The notes beneath the pieces were generated by a model. That model saw only the letters and a program-made list of their open reading frames with translations. It searched no databases and was not told the DNA's origin. Positions 12,301 through 22,412 of a DNA stretch of 64,000 nt are shown in pieces. Made by a program: the position numbers and the translations under genes. The stretch's first letter is position 1. Every line of letters begins with the position of its first letter. This DNA comes from Liolophura sinensis (Eukaryota > Mollusca > Polyplacophora > Chitonida > Chitonidae): the NCBI RefSeq assembly GCF_032854445.1, contig NC_088300.1:23293608-23357607 (forward strand), in the 5' to 3' direction.

Positions 12301-14548
12301 CAATTTGGTTGATGTTTTTGTTCACTCCTTCATTTTGAGATACAATATTTAACAAGGAAGTGTTGAGGAGCAATTATGTGCTTGTTTCAGATGAATAATT
12401 TAGTGTGTCATGGGAGTTCTGGCATATTATTGGATTATTGATTTGATAAGGAAATTCTTTTATTGAATTTTAAATATCTGCGTGGAAAATAGATTTCAAT
12501 TTAGAGAACATATTCCCTTTTTTTTGTCTTTTCCTGATTACTATTTTGTACTTTTGCGTTTGGCAGCCTTATTCCTCTATGCAGGCAACTTTTCATGAAT
12601 GAATACTAACAGAGTGTTATGAGTTGCTATTGAAGGCAGTTGTAAACCAGGGCTAACACATTTATTGATCTAAAGTTAAGAAAACGTGTATTTGTATGAG
12701 CAAGTATGAGCAAGAGATGTCCTGCTATATTTGCTTAGCTATATTCCAAGCAATCCAGATCCTAAGTGTGCTAGTGAAATTCTTTGATTGAGGGTAGAAT
12801 GAATGAATGAATGAAGTAAATTGCTTGTTTTAAGGATCCTGTCATGCATTCTGTGCCCGGTCATGACTTGGGAACAGATTCTGGGCCCATGGTTAACATA
12901 CTGATCTTTCCATTGATGGTCACACATTGTTTTCAGGGTTTTACTACTTTCATAGATGAAGTTCCACTTATGCTGGCCTCCTCTCCGACAGTATGTAGGA
13001 AGGTCTGCCTACAATTTGTAGAGGTCTTGAGTTTTCCCTGTTTTCCTCCCTCCACAATGCTGGCCGCCACTGTCGTATAAGTGAAGTAGTCTTGAGTACA
13101 ACCTAAAACACCAATCGAATAAATAAAATAAATAAGTACTTCCATAGAGCATGGTGGTGATTAGAGGTCAACTTTCTTGTGTGGTTCTTGATGTAACATG
13201 ATATGTGCTGGAAACATCTTACCATCCACCTGTAGTACATGCACCGTATGTGAATGTTACAAGCCAAAGTTTGTAATGGCAGCCATTATAATTCAAAAAT
13301 TCTTGAGCTTGGATTATGGAAAAACAAGGAAATAAATAAATAGATAAACCAAATTTGAGAGAACCTGATTTGTAATGTGTTAAAATGCTGTGTATGGGCC
13401 AATTTGCAGGGAATTTTTTTGCATTATTGTCTTACTTTCATAAATACCCAATCATTACAGTGCAGGTTTTCATTTCTCTGCCAGTCTGAAGGTATAATCC
13501 TCATAATATTAACTATGAGTTGGTTTTGCGTTGTATTTTTAACTGTATATAGAGAAATGTCCAAACCAAAATAGCAGAGCATGGCAATAAAATTACCTTT
13601 GTTGGTAGGATTGGACCAGTGATGCAGCTAACAGAGTTAGAATTGTTGTCTTTGAAGTGCAATTCTTCATGGGCAGAAATTCATATCAATATGATACCGG
13701 TAGCTGGTTGTCTTTGAAGTGCAGTTGTTCGTGGGCAGATAAATGTAAATGTGATACCTACTGAGTTTTTTTTTGGTTTTGTTCTTTAAGATAACACAGA
13801 AGGATGTTAACAGATTTCAGTTGGTAAGTATGTGACATTGCTGTATTTATTTGGTCAGTACAGGAACATGTGGGACAGCCATGGTTACCCTTTATGGTTG
13901 AAGGGTTCCCAAGGGTTCTGCTGAGTTTCCTCCCACCATAGTCCTACCAGTCATTGTATATGTAAACATTCTTGAGTTCACTGTTCATAATGCCAAATAA
14001 ATAAATGGCTTTATTTTCATTCATGGAATATTGTGTCAACAATAGGTGAATCTGCAGAACGACATTTGAGAAGATTGAAACATTGAAACAAGATTGAAAA
14101 ATCATGGGTGTTGAAGGTAGAAATGTACCATGATTTCATGAACATGAAGACTGAAGAAAGCATTTGCATCATTACTGAATAGTCCAATAATGAAAGGAAG
14201 ACCTCATTGTGGGAAAACTTTTGGTTGTATTGATGATTTTAGAGTATTTTAACGCATTTCATTATGGTAGTCAGAATCTGACTTTCTTCCTGCTAACTGA
14301 ATAGAACCCCAATGTCCATTTATCTAAGCTGATTCTAATGGTGCAGGTTAAGTTCTTCTATACATGTGTACACCAGTGAATTTTTGCCTATGGCATGATG
14401 ACTAAGTTTTATTGATTCACTGAACAGAACCGGGTCTTTGTTTTCTTCATAGGCTTATGCCAATCTTCTCAAGGGAAACATGGATGGATTAAAGAAGAAA
14501 GACAAGAAATCAGCTAAAGCAAAACCGAAGTCAAAAGCGACTCAGTAA
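6379..14548 (+). CDS. SRP14: Signal recognition particle 14 kDa protein
   Basis: SRP14 dimerises with SRP9 on the Alu domain of SRP RNA and causes elongation arrest while a signal-peptide-bearing ribosome is targeted to the ER. Five coding exons are readable: 6379-6402, 6512-6584, 9531-9646, 13791-13823 and 14453-14548. All have GT-AG borders and compatible phases (0, 1, 0, 0), giving 113 residues ending in TAA. Signatures are MVLLENDT, then FLSELTRLFQKSRTSGSV (helix 1 and first strand), YDGRTKPKPRPGRGG, YKCLVRAQLANKKISTV, DVNRFQLAYANLLKGNMDGL and a lysine-rich tail ending KSKATQ. The length is close to mouse SRP14 (about 110) and lacks the alanine-rich tail of primates. The first exon encodes only eight residues. 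Introns 2 and 3 are large (2.9 and 4.1 kb) and hold a foldback element, a decayed Tc1/mariner element and several SINEs. The gene shares its promoter region with SAE1. Confidence 0.95.
6674..6710. repeat. (TA)n microsatellite
   Basis: Short TA dinucleotide run, partly interrupted, in SRP14 intron 2. Confidence 0.9.
7248..7425 (-). repeat. SINE family A
   Basis: Minus-strand copy with AATAAATAAA tail (7250-7262 as tttatttatttgattggtgt), the body blocks ggtgggaggaaaccggacag and cctgggggaaaccca, and the internal B-box region. The tRNA head is lost. It lies in SRP14 intron 2. Confidence 0.8.
7463..8232. mobile_element. Foldback element with ~175-bp terminal inverted repeats
   Basis: The left arm (7465-7640) and right arm (8057-8230) are imperfect reverse complements. 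Matching pairs include cacgagagctaacag with the complement of ctgttagctctcgtga, gtttgctcagctgttt with its counterpart near 8170-8190, tggtgagatttcttc with gaagaaatctcacca, and aatctcacc with ggtgagatt at the inner ends. About 415 bp lies between the arms. There is no transposase, so this is a non-autonomous DNA element inside SRP14 intron 2. The superfamily is not evident. Confidence 0.75.
9790..10135 (+). repeat. SINE family B, diverged
   Basis: Shares its body with 55.01-55.29 kb: ggtcgggtcataccaaagac, ggcactcagcactaag, then the region around gatacttta and ggcggcat-like blocks. A B-box-like ggttcaatccc is at about 9862. It lies in SRP14 intron 3. Confidence 0.65.
10814..11261 (+). mobile_element. 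Internally deleted Tc1/mariner-type element
   Basis: Bounded by TA and inverted repeats of roughly 50 bp: TACAGGGTGGAGCAAAAGTC at the left and its imperfect complement ending gctccaccctgta at the right. The interior still encodes the third catalytic block of a DDE transposase, DLSPLDFFLWGHLK at about 10978-11022, followed by a decayed C-terminus with stops and frameshifts. An intact element would be about 1.3 kb, so some two thirds is missing. Non-functional, in SRP14 intron 3. Confidence 0.85.
11953..12183 (+). repeat. SINE family A, near full length
   Basis: Plus-strand copy: degraded tRNA head, gtgagttcaagtccagc (B box), gctggcttcctctccagccg, then ataatactggccaccattgt and an aataaataaataga tail. 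In SRP14 intron 3. Confidence 0.8.
12953..13134 (+). repeat. SINE family A fragment
   Basis: Plus-strand body and tail: tatgctggcctcctctccga, aatgctggccgccactgtcg, tataagtgaagtagtcttga and an aataaataaaataaataa tail. In SRP14 intron 3. Confidence 0.75.
13877..14008 (+). repeat. Degenerate SINE family A 3' end
   Basis: Weak match: gtttcctcccaccatagtcc, acattcttgagttcac and aaataaataaatgg. It lies just after SRP14 exon 4. Confidence 0.55.
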
Positions 14549-15529
14549 TGAAGCCATGGGAGTTCCATTCAAGGCGGCCAGCAGGTTGGCAGAATCTGGG
14601 AGGCTGGAGGAACGGGCGGATGCAGGTCTGAGTGCAATGCGGACAGTGTACTGTTAATAGAAATAATGACACTGGCGTTTCCAGTCAGCTGGAATTCCAA
14701 GAATTGCTATTGATAAGGTGCAGGATGACAGGCAATTTTGGTGGGCTAGTGTCTGTGTTTGTAGCGGGACGTTTGGCACAAACAAGCTGCTATTGTTGGC
14801 ATGTATTGACTTCTTCATCATTTTTGCTGCTGTCCTCAAGATGCCACGCTACTTGAAGTTGAACATCATGACTTCTTATGGAATGCCAGCAAGGGCTACA
14901 ATGTACATGTGCTGAGCAGAACTAACTTTGATGTATTGTGGGAAATTACAAACAAAGGCTGCCGGACTTCTAATATTTGACTGCATCTACACAAGAAATA
15001 ATGTCAAAGCAATGTTATTCACTTAATCAAACAATTAAATGGGTGTATTGAATCTTATTTCTACGCTATGATAATCAGTGATTTGTAAGAGTGGAAAAAC
15101 TCAGATTCATCTTGCTAAAGATTTATATTTAACAATTAAGGTAATAGCATGAAAACTTCATGCAAATGACTGTATTCAGGCTACCATAAACTGCCTGAAA
15201 TTTCACTGATGACCAAGTGGCATATTTTGAAAGATTATGACAATTCTGTTGATTGTAGAAACCTGTTTTGTTTGGAAAGTAGGATGATATCCTACTGGAA
15301 AAATAGTAAAACAGTTCCAGAACCAAAGGTAGCATTGTTATGACATTTATTTGCCTCTAAAATGCACTTTGGGTCAAATTTAGTCATTTACGGTACTTGT
15401 GAATCTTATTTCTAAATATAATTATACTTTCCATGCGTTTAGCCTTGCCATTCCCTCAGTTTTTCTTGTTTTATGGTTTTTAGGTTTATTATACACAAGA
15501 TTTATGGATTTGGTGTATTGTGTAACTGA

Positions 15530-15545
15530 TGATAAAAATAAAATA
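15530..15545 (+). promoter_or_regulatory. Possible SRP14 poly(A) signals
   Basis: The tract gataaaaataaaataatcc contains AATAAA about 1 kb past the SRP14 stop. It recurs at about 17628-17643 in the second copy of the tandem duplication. Use is not shown by sequence alone. Confidence 0.35.
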
Positions 15546-16248
15546 ATCCATCATTTTATGTTGAACCCATACAGGAGTTGAATGACATATTTTGGTTAAA
15601 TGGGATAAAAACTTATACTCTAATATCGCTGATATACTTTCGTTGTAGATGTATATATAAGATACACATATTAATATGTACATTACTTCATATAAAGAAG
15701 AAAAACGTTATGTATTGTTTTGTGTCATTGCTTTTGGAAAAATTAAGATTGTTGTTACATGTATAACCATTAGCCTAGACTCGTAAGAAAAATATCCACA
15801 TTTAATACCGCTTACGCAATCTTTTTTTAGGCCTAAAATAGTGTTATCAGTGTCCTATGGTATGTGAGCGATTACTATGCGTGGCTGGTGTACAGATTTG
15901 GTTGAAACTTTTATTTCAAGTGGATCATATGAAAAACTACACCACCCCTATTACTCAATAGTCATATTTGAATGTCGATGAAAGCGATGATTAGAAATCG
16001 TTGCTAAAATTTCGTATCAGCAATTTTGTAATTAGCAATATCCTGTAATGTACCTCAGCACTCAACCGGTGTAAAAATCATGTGCCCGTTGTGCCATCAG
16101 ATGGTATCCGTTGCCTATATATAAAAATAATTGCTGTACCGGTATTTCATGTTGTGTTTGCTATCATGTAATAAAGGGCAGTGAGTGGTGAACGCCAGAC
16201 CAGTGTCTCTGAGCAATTTGTATACAAGCAACATTGACGACACTTGTC

Positions 16249-16303
16249 ATGGATCACGTCTGCGTGTTATTGCTCTTGCTGGGTGACGTTTGTCTCTTAT
16301 CTG
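16249..16303 (+). CDS. Candidate signal-peptide first exon (copy 1)
   Basis: ATG at 16249 opens a short frame reading MDHVCVLLLLLGDVCLLS, with the hydrophobic core of a secretory signal peptide. It is followed at once by a splice-donor-like G|GTATCT, leaving phase 1. A TATA-like TATATAAAA lies at 16118-16126, about 125 bp upstream, with a plausible 5' UTR between. No matching downstream exon was recognised on the plus strand, so the gene it would start is unknown. It could also be chance. Confidence 0.3.
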
Positions 16304-18346
16304 GTATCTGAATGACTGCGTAGGTGGCGATCTGACTGGATATTAGCATTGAAGCTGAAATAAGCCTAGCGCACTTGTATGTTACTACTATAATGAATAC
16401 GAAGAAAATTTCTGTAAAGCGTTGCTCTTAGGTGACTCGGTATAAGCGGTTTTACATGACTTGCAATTTTGAGTTGGTGTTATTCCACGGGCTCCTGTAT
16501 TGGCCATAATATGTCTCAGGTTTAAACTAGAGATTAGATGGTAAGCAAGAGATAAACCAAGATAATTAACAACGATCTACCAGGAAAAATACTAGACTAG
16601 ACCTAGCTGTAGGAAACGAAAGGTTTATTTTAAACCTTATTATTTTTGGCCCTTTCGTCCCACATCATTTAGCGTTACATTACAGCCATTACAGCTTCAA
16701 GAAGGCGACTTCCAAACGATGTGACAACCTTAACGCATTTCTTAGAATATTTTTATAATAATAATGACACTGGCGTTTCCAGTCAGCTGGAATTCCAAGA
16801 ATTGCTATTGATAAGGTGCAGGATGACAGGCAATTTTGGTGGGCTAGTGTCTGTGTTTGTAGCGGGACGTTTGGCACAAACAAGCTGCTATTGTTGGCAT
16901 GTATTGACTTCTTCATCATTTTTGCTGCTGTCCTCAAGATGCCACGCTACTTGAAGTTGAACATCATGACTTCTTATGGAATGCCAGCAAGGGCTACAAT
17001 GTACATGTGCTGAGCAGAACTAACTTTGATGTATTGTGGGAAATTACAAACAAAGGCTGCCGGACTTCTAATATTTGACTGCATCTACACAAGAAATAAT
17101 GTCAAAGCAATGTTATTCACTTAATCAAACAATTAAATGGGTGTATTGAATCTTATTTCTACGCTATGATAATCAGTGATTTGTAAGAGTGGAAAAACTC
17201 AGATTCATCTTGCTAAAGATTTATATTTAACAATTAAGGTAATAGCATGAAAACTTCATGCAAATGACTGTATTCAGGCTACCATAAACTGCCTGAAATT
17301 TCACTGATGACCAAGTGGCATATTTTGAAAGATTATGACAATTCTGTTGATTGTAGAAACCTGTTTTGTTTGGAAAGTAGGATGATATCCTACTGGAAAA
17401 ATAGTAAAACAGTTCCAGAACCAAAGGTAGCATTGTTATGACATTTATTTGCCTCTAAAATGCACTTTGGGTCAAATTTAGTCATTTACGGTACTTGTGA
17501 ATCTTATTTCTAAATATAATTATACTTTCCATGCGTTTAGCCTTGCCATTCCCTCAGTTTTTCTTGTTTTATGGTTTTTAGGTTTATTATACACAAGATT
17601 TATGGATTTGGTGTATTGTGTAACTGATGATAAAAATAAAATAATCCATCATTTTATGTTGAACCCATACAGGAGTTGAATGACATATTTTGGTTAAATG
17701 GGATAAAAACTTATACTCTAATATCGCTGATATACTTTCGTTGTAGATGTATATATAAGATACACATATTAATATGTACATTACTTCATATAAAGAAGAA
17801 AAACGTTATGTATTGTTTTGTGTCATTGCTTTTGGAAAAATTAAGATTGTTGTTACATGTATAACCATTAGCCTAGACTCGTAAGAAAAATATCCACATT
17901 TAATACCGCTTACGCAATCTTTTTTTAGGCCTAAAATAGTGTTATCAGTGTCCTATGGTATGTGAGCGATTACTATGCGTGGCTGGTGTACAGATTTGGT
18001 TGAAACTTTTATTTCAAGTGGATCATATGAAAAACTACACCACCCCTATTACTCAATAGTCATATTTGAATGTCGATGAAAGCGATGATTAGAAATCGTT
18101 GCTAAAATTTCGTATCAGCAATTTTGTAATTAGCAATATCCTGTAATGTACCTCAGCACTCAACCGGTGTAAAAATCATGTGCCCGTTGTGCCATCAGAT
18201 GGTATCCGTTGCCTATATATAAAAATAATTGCTGTACCGGTATTTCATGTTGTGTTTGCTATCATGTAATAAAGGGCAGTGAGTGGTGAACGCCAGACCA
18301 GTGTCTCTGAGCAATTTGTATACAAGCAACATTGACGACACTTGTC

Positions 18347-18401
18347 ATGGATCACGTCTGCGTGTTATTGCTCTTGCTGGGTGACGTTTGTCTCTTATCT
18401 G
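18347..18401 (+). CDS. Candidate signal-peptide first exon (copy 2)
   Basis: Second copy of the 16249-16303 candidate exon, created by the tandem duplication and identical to it, including the upstream TATA-like sequence (18216-18224). If the duplication is real, one secreted-protein gene would have two alternative first exons or promoters. Confidence 0.3.
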
Positions 18402-19454
18402 GTATCTGAATGACTGCGTAGGTGGCGATCTGACTGGATATTAGCATTGAAGCTGAAATAAGCCTAGCGCACTTGTATGTTACTACTATAATGAATACGA
18501 AGAAAATTTCTGTAAAGCGTTGCTCTTAGGTGACTCGGTATAAGCGGTTTTACATGACTTGCAATTTTGAGTTGGTGTTATTCCACGGGCTCCTGTATTG
18601 GCCATAATATGTCTCAGGTTTAAACTAGAGATTAGATGGTAAGCAAGAGATAAACCAAGATAATTAACAACGATCTACCAGGAAAAATACTAGACTAGAC
18701 CTAGCTGTAGGAAACGAAAGGTTTATTTTAAACCTTATTATTTTTGGCCCTTTCGTCCCACATCATTTAGCGTTACATTACAGCCATTACAGCTTCAAGA
18801 AGGCGACTTCCAAACGATGTGACAACCTTAACGCATTTCTTAGAATATTTTTTCATTGAATTATACGCAATAAAATGTGGGACATAATGTGTACCAAATT
18901 TATAAAAGGAATTTTTTTTACATTTCATTTTAACACCAAATACCACTGTATTTGACAAGTATTTTCAGATCGGTGTTTTCTTCCATCGGGTATCCTGAGA
19001 TTAATACAGACAGTTTCAGTCGCTTTTTCCTTTAAACTTCAAATTGTTTAATATGGTTTGAGATTCACATGATTTGTCTGTTCCGTTATTTGGGTAGGTT
19101 TTATCGTCACTTTTATTCTAAACATTATTTCGGTAATGTCACGAAAGCATTTTTTCGCAGCAGGCAGGTGTACGTGATGCTGGGAACCTCTTCCGCTCAG
19201 ATGGTAGGCCACAAACGAAATACTGATTCAATCCAGTCGTTTTAGCTGTTTACGGGACTTGGTGACATGGGGTCATTGGTCTACCCGTGACAGGAATATT
19301 GCATTAAATACATAACAAATGAATGTTCTGCGATGCAAGCGAAGAGGTATGAAGGTAACTAATCTATGTCCGGACTGAACCCTGGCTGGGACCACCCTGT
19401 CACCGTCGCAGCATAAGAAATATTTCTGTTATTTGACATAAAATAGTCGAAAGG

Positions 19455-19702
19455 GTTAGCACGCCTGCGCAGCGCAATGACCCAGGAGCCTCCCACCAAT
19501 GTAGTCCCTGTTAGTTTAAGTCCAGCTAATATGTCTTCCTATCCAACCGAACGTGGGAAGGTCTGTCTGCATCCTGCGGATGGTCGTGTGTTTCCTCCAG
19601 GTTCTGTCCGGTTTCCTTCACCTTAATGCGGACCACCGTCGTATAATTGAAATATTCTTGAGTAGGGCCTAAAACACCAATCAAATAAATAAACAAATAA
19701 AT
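19455..19702 (+). repeat. SINE family A, near full length
   Basis: Plus orientation: head remnant cgcgcagcgcaatgacccag, B-box region tagtttaagtccagc, body tgggaaggtctgtctgc and gcggatggtcgtgtgtttcc, and tail aataaataaacaaataaa. Confidence 0.85.
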
Positions 19703-20043
19703 TTGACATAAAATGTTGGATTTATTACATAAATCATAGATTATGTGTTGAGAGAATTCACATACAGTTCAATGTATCGATTCGAACACATCTTTGTAGT
19801 CGTTTATTTGTGTGGCGTGAAGCAAACATCTGCCGTAAACAACAAACATTCAAACAACACTCGTGAGGTTGTGTGCAAATATTGGACCATTCCGAGCTGG
19901 GCATCCTAATGCTTTATTTTGTGAAACCCTGTTGAAACAATTTAGTCTAGTCAAAAACCAAAACCAAAACAGTATATTTCTGAAGATAATTTGCTTTTTA
20001 CTGTATTATCGGCGTATGTGGTGGTTTTCACTTTGAAAACATG

Positions 20044-20528
20044 GCCAATAGAATGAAGTGGCTTTCTTCACGGAAGCAGCGTTAAATCATCTGTCAATAG
20101 ATCACCGATGTGGCTTTCTCCTTGTAACCATCTTCAAATCACCTGTCAGTAGATCCATGAAGCGGCTTTATTCTTGAACGCATCACAAAAATCACCTTTC
20201 TATAGATCGAGGATGCGATTTTATCCTTGTTAGCATCTCCAAATCACCTTTCTGTAGATCGACGAAGCGGTTTCTTATCGTAAACATCATCAAATCCCCT
20301 GTCAATAGATCTTTGAAGAGGCTTACTCGTTTTAAGCATCGCCAAATCAACTGTCAATAGATCTGTGAAGTGGCTTTCTCCTAGTACCGTTGTCAAATCA
20401 CGAAAGCATTTGTCACTGGATCAGTGAAGCGGGTTTTTCCTTGTCAGCATTGCCAAATTTTCCAGCAATATAGTTCGCGACAGCGGCTTTCGCCTTGAAA
20501 GCATTACCTAAGCATCTGTCAGTAGGTA
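20044..20528 (+). repeat. Degenerate 52-bp minisatellite
   Basis: About nine units spaced near 52 bp (starts near 20055, 20107, 20159 and onward). The consensus reads roughly gaagcggctttctccttg, then a catcgccaaatcacctg-like block, then tcaatagatc. Related units reappear at 21080-21200, beyond an insertion. Confidence 0.85.
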
Positions 20529-20640
20529 TTATGTTGAATATGTCACAGTATTATGTTATGCTAAGAGAATACATTCTAGCATAACTCAGACTTTCTCTTA
20601 AAATTAACAGAATGAGTTTTTGAGTGTATGCCATTGTATG
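20528..20640. mobile_element. Fragment of TIR element family T
   Basis: Shares aatatgtcacagtattatgt, gaatacattctagcat and aaaattaacag with the more complete copy at 21618-21860, and ends in tttttgagtgta. It interrupts the 52-bp array. Confidence 0.65.
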
Positions 20641-20889
20641 CCGTCGGTCATTATATAAGTTAAGTATACACTGGCACTTAAAGCACTTATCAGTTATTAA
20701 ATGAAAAATAATAAGACATCGGCATATGGTTTCTATAAGGAACGCAGTTACATCATCATACCACACACTGCATGAATGTTCATTAGATTCATATCCAAAG
20801 ATTACGTTCTGCCTTGAGAATATACAATACAGACTGAAGTAAGTCTGTATTGTCATGCCTATGGAAGCTGAAATGCAAATGGACAATAT

Positions 20890-21048
20890 GTATTGTCATT
20901 CGTACGCCTTAATCTGGATTTTGAAGGTGTTAGATATCAGTGTTGGAGATATAAACCGTCTTTACCGCTACTTGATCGACGGCTTGAGTCGTTACACAGG
21001 CGGATGGAAGGTAGGAGGGCTGACGTATTGACTCAGTCCTCCCGGCAT
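20890..21048 (+). repeat. Dispersed repeat, copy 1 (pair with 22262-22412)
   Basis: About 155 bp, starting attgtcattcgtacgcctta and ending around gtcctcccgg, reappears in the same orientation at 22262-22412 with scattered differences. Both copies lie directly beside a family T element. Not recognised as a known family. Confidence 0.8.
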
Positions 21049-21079
21049 TTACCTTGGAAAAATGGCAATGTCATGTCTC

Positions 21080-21200
21080 AAAGCGGCTTTTCCTTCTTTT
21101 TAGAAAAATTGTAAAAGAATCTCAATAGTTCACGGAAGCAGCTTTCTCCTTGGAAGCCTTGCGAGATCAGTCAGTTGTTCGACAAAGCGACTTTTTGCTG
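21080..21200 (+). repeat. Continuation of the 52-bp minisatellite
   Basis: Two to three further diverged units, for example agcggcttttccttc, gaagcagctttctccttgga and aaagcgactttttg. The 20528-21048 segment appears to have been inserted into a once continuous array. Confidence 0.6.
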
Positions 21201-21617
21201 CATGTGGTTAACCCAGTATTTCGTCTACGTCTATTATATATCGCGGAGGTGTTTGTCTTGTCAAGAACCAAAGGAAACCTTTGTTTGCGTTACTTTTGAA
21301 TTCCGAATATTGTCACTGTTTGTTGCGTATCAGGAGATGTGCCGGAGTCATAACAGTGCTCAAGTACACTGTACCCGAGTGGCGTTTGAAGTCAAGCTGT
21401 TATATAGTGTTGTGTTTAGTCCAAATTGTGGCAGCGTGGTGGGCGTTACTTCTGAAGTCAGAGTATTGTCTTTACAGCAGTTTGTCGCGTCTTTGTTGTC
21501 AATATTTTATTAGTGAGTGTTGCATCAGGAATCAGGATAATGTCACGGATTTTGATGTCGCGTTTTAAGACATTGTCACCTTGTTACATGTGGTGTCTGA
21601 AGCCAACAGTTGTTTGA

Positions 21618-21860
21618 ACACTCAAAAAATTAATCTTAATATTAACAGAAAGTCTGTTATCTGAGCGATTGTAGAATGTATTGCGACAGATTATTCTGTT
21701 AGATATAACACATATTCTGTTAAGTCAACCTAAAAATTCTATTAGGCTAACAGGATATCATGTTGAATATGGCACAGTGTCATGTTATAATAACAGAATA
21801 CATTCCAGTATCAGACAACAGACTTTCTGTTAAAATTAAACATTTAATTTTTTAAGTGTA
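21618..21860. mobile_element. TIR element family T, most complete copy
   Basis: About 243 bp. The terminal inverted repeats are CACTCAAAAAATTAA at the left and the complement of ttaattttttaagtgt at the right, with internal symmetry around acagaaagtctgttatctga and cagacaacagactttctgtt. No coding capacity. Non-autonomous MITE-like element, superfamily unclear. Confidence 0.8.
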
Positions 21861-21983
21861 GTGGATCCGATGTCAAGATATTGTAGCGTTGCTTGTCGTA
21901 TCCGGAGCGGATGGTGTCAGCATGGTGTGTGTTGCGTTTAGAGTCATTAGCATTATCGTCATTATTGTCATCGCATGTGCTTG
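21860..21983 (+). repeat. Repeat segment, inverted copy at 24349-24462
   Basis: gtcaagatattgtagcgttg, tcgtatccggagcggatg and cagcatggtg recur as the reverse complement at 24349-24462. Both copies touch a family T terminus, so this may be an internal part of a longer parent element or a captured flank. Confidence 0.75.
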
Positions 21984-22040
21984 ATGTCCCATGATTATAG
22001 TGGAATCTGGATGACACCCTCAATAAAATCGTAGCCACTT

Positions 22041-22262
22041 CTACACTTGAAAAATTAATCAGTTCATTTTAAAAGAAAGCCTATTGTCTGCGTGAGGCTG
22101 GAATGTATTTTGCTATTATTCTGAGATTATTCTATAACACAAATATTCTATTAATTCAACATAAAGATCCTATTAGACTAACAGGATATTATGCTGAACA
22201 TGACACAGTAATATATCATAATAATAGAATACATTCTAGCATCGCTCAGACAACAGGCTTAC
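22041..22262. mobile_element. TIR element family T, second copy
   Basis: Starts CTACACTTGAAAAATTAATC. The internal blocks cctattagactaacaggata and gaatacattctagcat match 21618-21860. The right terminus is truncated at the start of the dispersed repeat at 22262. Confidence 0.75.
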
Positions 22263-22412
22263 ATTGTCATTCGTACGCCTTAAATCTGGATTGTGAAGAT
22301 TTCATAGTGGAGATATAAACTGTCTTAACAAATACTTGATACACGAATTGAGTCGTTACACAAGCGGATGGAAGGTAGAAGGGCTGACGTCTTGTCGCAG
22401 TCCTCCCACGGG
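22262..22412 (+). repeat. Dispersed repeat, copy 2
   Basis: Direct partner of 20890-21048: cattgtcattcgtacgcctt, then acacaagcggatggaaggta and gggctgacgt. A short deletion relative to copy 1 lies near 22300. Confidence 0.8.

Larger units (their letters stand above)
14662..18852 (+). repeat. Recent 2,098-bp direct tandem duplication
   Basis: Copy 1 runs 14662-16754 and copy 2 runs 16760-18852, offset exactly 2,098 bp. Only five bases (16755-16759, ataat) lie between them. All the open frames of copy 1 reappear in copy 2 with identical translations, so there is no net indel and I saw no substitution. Copy 1 starts 113 bp after the SRP14 stop and so includes most of the SRP14 3' UTR. The junction lies in an AATAAT-type tract, which would fit microhomology-mediated duplication. 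The near-identity means it is either very young or an assembly artefact, such as two haplotypes joined or a mis-resolved repeat. Confidence 0.95.
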
